Of a DNA stretch of 64,000 nucleotides, positions 63,101-64,000 are shown piece by piece. Below the pieces are notes generated by a model. That model did not search any database. It was not told the origin of the DNA and saw only the letters and a program-made list of their open reading frames with translations. This stretch comes from Rhabdophis nuchalis. Lineage: Eukaryota; Chordata; Lepidosauria; Squamata; Natricidae. The stretch lies in the NCBI GenBank assembly GCA_039707465.1, contig CM077645.1, positions 166,278,003 through 166,342,002 on the forward strand. Direction: 5' to 3'. Position numbers and translations under genes: made by a program. The first letter of the stretch is position 1. The number at the start of each line of letters is the position of its first letter.

Positions 63101-63543
63101 CTCCTGCAGAAAAATCACAAATTCCTCTGCCCTACCCTGTAACGGGGCTTCCCGCTCCCTCTGTTGAAGGAGGGAACGGGTCACCCTAAACAGGGCGGCA
63201 GGGCGGTTTTCTGCGGATGCTATGAGGGTGGCGCAATGATGACGTTTGGCCACCCTCAGCGCCACAATGTAAGTCCGTAAAACCTATTGACCATTCATTA
63301 CTCTGTTTCAGCTGAGGAAAAAATAAGTAATTTGTTATCAAATGTAAAAATTCTTCTTTATTATAACTCTACAAAAAAGTTTACTGAAATAGGAATGATG
63401 TAATTTATTTTAATATGTCTTCATTTTACAGGGGAGTAAATGTCGTTCCATTTCTTGAATTCATAGGGTTGCCTGAAAGTGTTGTAAACATCCTAAAGCA
63501 TTCTCAAAGTGGAAATGCATTAACTGCCTATGCGTTGTATAAG
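56704..63543 (+). CDS. FAM210A: FAM210A, 5' two coding exons (gene continues off the right edge)
   Basis: Joined 56704-57173 and 63432-63543 encode residues 1-194; human is 272 aa. FAM210A is a mitochondrial inner-membrane protein linked to mitochondrial translation and to muscle and bone mass. Residues 1-60 are rich in Arg, Ser and Cys with few acids, consistent with a mitochondrial presequence. The DUF1279 domain begins near LVQRFKKTFKQYGKVLIPVH (121-140), with a membrane helix at about 135-156 (VLIPVHLLTSSIWFGTFYYA). Exon 2 adds GVNVVPFLEFIGLPESVVNI and QSGNALTAYALYK, nearly identical to human. The ATG at 56704 follows an acceptor ttcttag at 56671-56677. The linker at 62-112 is diverged from human, as expected. 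Strand is opposite to RNMT, as in human. The 6.3-kb intron carries several transposons. The remaining exons (IATPARYT onward in human) are outside the window. Confidence 0.95.
57178..58112 (+). other. FAM210A: FAM210A intron, first part
   Basis: AT-rich. No recognised repeats or exons. The 75-codon frame at 57178-57405 simply continues past the splice donor in another frame. Confidence 0.5.
58115..58346. mobile_element. Tc1/mariner-like MITE, family T (short form)
   Basis: 232 bp: cagatagtttttgactta at the left and aaatcgaaaactacctg at the right, TA at 58113-58114 and 58347-58348. Internally deleted relative to the 390-bp copies. Confidence 0.85.
58349..59435 (+). other. FAM210A: FAM210A intron, middle part
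   Basis: AT-rich intron with nothing recognisable. Confidence 0.5.
59436..59480 (+). mobile_element. CR1-type LINE tail fragment
   Basis: 'gtggtatagggcttcttgcc' and 'aggttggactagaaag' match the CR1 tail at 23010-23060. Confidence 0.55.
59515..60330 (-). mobile_element. tRNA-derived squamate SINE (second type), split
   Basis: 'gtaaaggtttcccctgcccagttgtgtccagctctaggg', 'aaaccagcattgtcccaag', 'actaggttggcaggagatagg', 'gggagctcaccccatcac', and, after the insert, 'gggtttcgaactgccc' form the complement of a common squamate tRNA-derived SINE. It is interrupted at 59760 by the Tigger-like element. Confidence 0.65.
59760..60258. mobile_element. Tigger-like (pogo/Tc1-mariner) non-autonomous element
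   Basis: Left end cagtggtaccgcggttcacg, right end cgtgaaccgaggtaccactg, TA at 59758-59759 and 60259-60260. Many internal 'ttcacgaac' words and a tandem duplication with period 113 bp (60016 and 60129 onward, both with 'cggattaaccggatt'). No transposase frame. Confidence 0.88.
60331..61256 (+). other. FAM210A: FAM210A intron, AT-rich part
   Basis: Nothing recognised. Confidence 0.5.
61257..63268 (-). mobile_element. L2-clade LINE with a long open frame, 5'-truncated
   Basis: Antisense in the FAM210A intron. 605 sense codons plus a stop (63265 to 61451) are open. No ATG starts it, so the 5' part was lost at insertion. Order: residual linker (63265-62950), RT with FRPGHSTETALVAL, LDLSAAFDTIDHGILLH, CGVPQGSVLSPLLFNAY, intact catalytic YADD in GVEYHLYADDTQLYIS, then the thumb-like C-terminus SRLDYCNSLYMGLPLR to WNDLPPDIRTTTDLRSFR. 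The 3' UTR ends at (AATAAT)n at 61257-61275. The absence of stops indicates a recent insertion. Confidence 0.92.
63432..63543 (+). CDS. FAM210A: FAM210A second coding exon
   Basis: Acceptor ttttacag at 63431, 112 nt completing K157 and encoding G158-K194, donor GTAAGT at 63544. Phase 2 in, phase 0 out. Confidence 0.95.
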
Positions 63544-64000
63544 GTAAGTAGATCCATCAATTTCTTAATGCTACTCACAGAAATATTTTAATGTACAGTT
63601 ACAATAGAAAAGAATATCGATAGCTCAGAGTTGAATTGTGAAGTCCTTGGTGCTCTCTGAGCTTTGTTGTTTGTTCGCCATTGTTTCATTATCTGACTAG
63701 CAATTTGTATGTATCCATGAGCATTACTAGCAGTTAGAAGACACAATGAAAACTCCTTAACCTCAGAACACATGGACCGATTCAACTATCGTTTCAATTG
63801 GAAAACTATGAGCATCCTAGAGAAAACTAAATTCGAAAACACTAAGAAATCCGTGGAAGTTTGGCATTAAACAAATCAGCTATCAATAGATACATAGATG
63901 AACCATATTTACAAACCATTCAAAAGAGAGAGTTTAAAGCTAAGAAGGAAACAAAAAGATCAGAATGCACCCACTCCAGCAAAAATACCCTGATAAGCAG
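63544..64000 (+). other. FAM210A: FAM210A next intron, runs off the window
   Basis: AT-rich. No exon seen before the window ends. Confidence 0.6.

Overview
The window is a vertebrate chromosomal segment, almost certainly from a squamate reptile and probably a snake. The genes are intron-containing and vertebrate-type. The interspersed repeats match squamate genomes: L2-clade LINEs, CR1-type LINE 3' ends, tRNA-derived Sauria-like SINEs, many short hAT and Tc1/mariner-like non-autonomous elements, and a long GATA array. The species cannot be named from the sequence.

Three single-copy genes are present: MC5R (minus strand, 15144-16121, intronless), RNMT (minus strand, ten coding exons between 47535 and 32087, apparently complete at 398 aa), and the 5' part of FAM210A (plus strand, coding exons 56678-57173 and 63432-63543; the rest lies beyond the right edge). 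The same neighbours occur in the same relative orientations on human chromosome 18p11. RNMT and FAM210A diverge from a CpG-rich block at about 50560-51570, which is probably a shared bidirectional promoter. MC2R, the next gene leftwards in other vertebrates, is not in the window.

Layout. 1-15140 is intergenic and repeat-dominated: a 135-bp tandem repeat, hAT-like elements with 8-bp target duplications, two L2 copies, and a 1.4-kb hAT-like element that contains a large inverted repeat. 15144-16121 is MC5R. 16122-32086 is intergenic DNA plus the RNMT 3' side, and holds one full and one truncated copy of a LINE-1-like element that has ORF1 but no ORF2. 32087-50950 is RNMT, whose introns carry a second full copy of that element, hairpin elements and long microsatellites. 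50560-64000 is the promoter and FAM210A, whose large intron carries an antisense L2 copy with a 605-codon open frame.

The genes do unrelated jobs: a peptide-hormone GPCR, the nuclear mRNA cap N7-methyltransferase, and a mitochondrial membrane protein. They are linked by conserved synteny, not by a pathway. The most unusual content is the ORF1-only LINE family (full copies at 25793-27724 and 42313-44291, truncated copy at 17871-18279). All three copies join the end of ORF1 directly to the same 3' UTR, so this looks like the family's real structure and resembles the mammalian half-L1 (HAL1) design.
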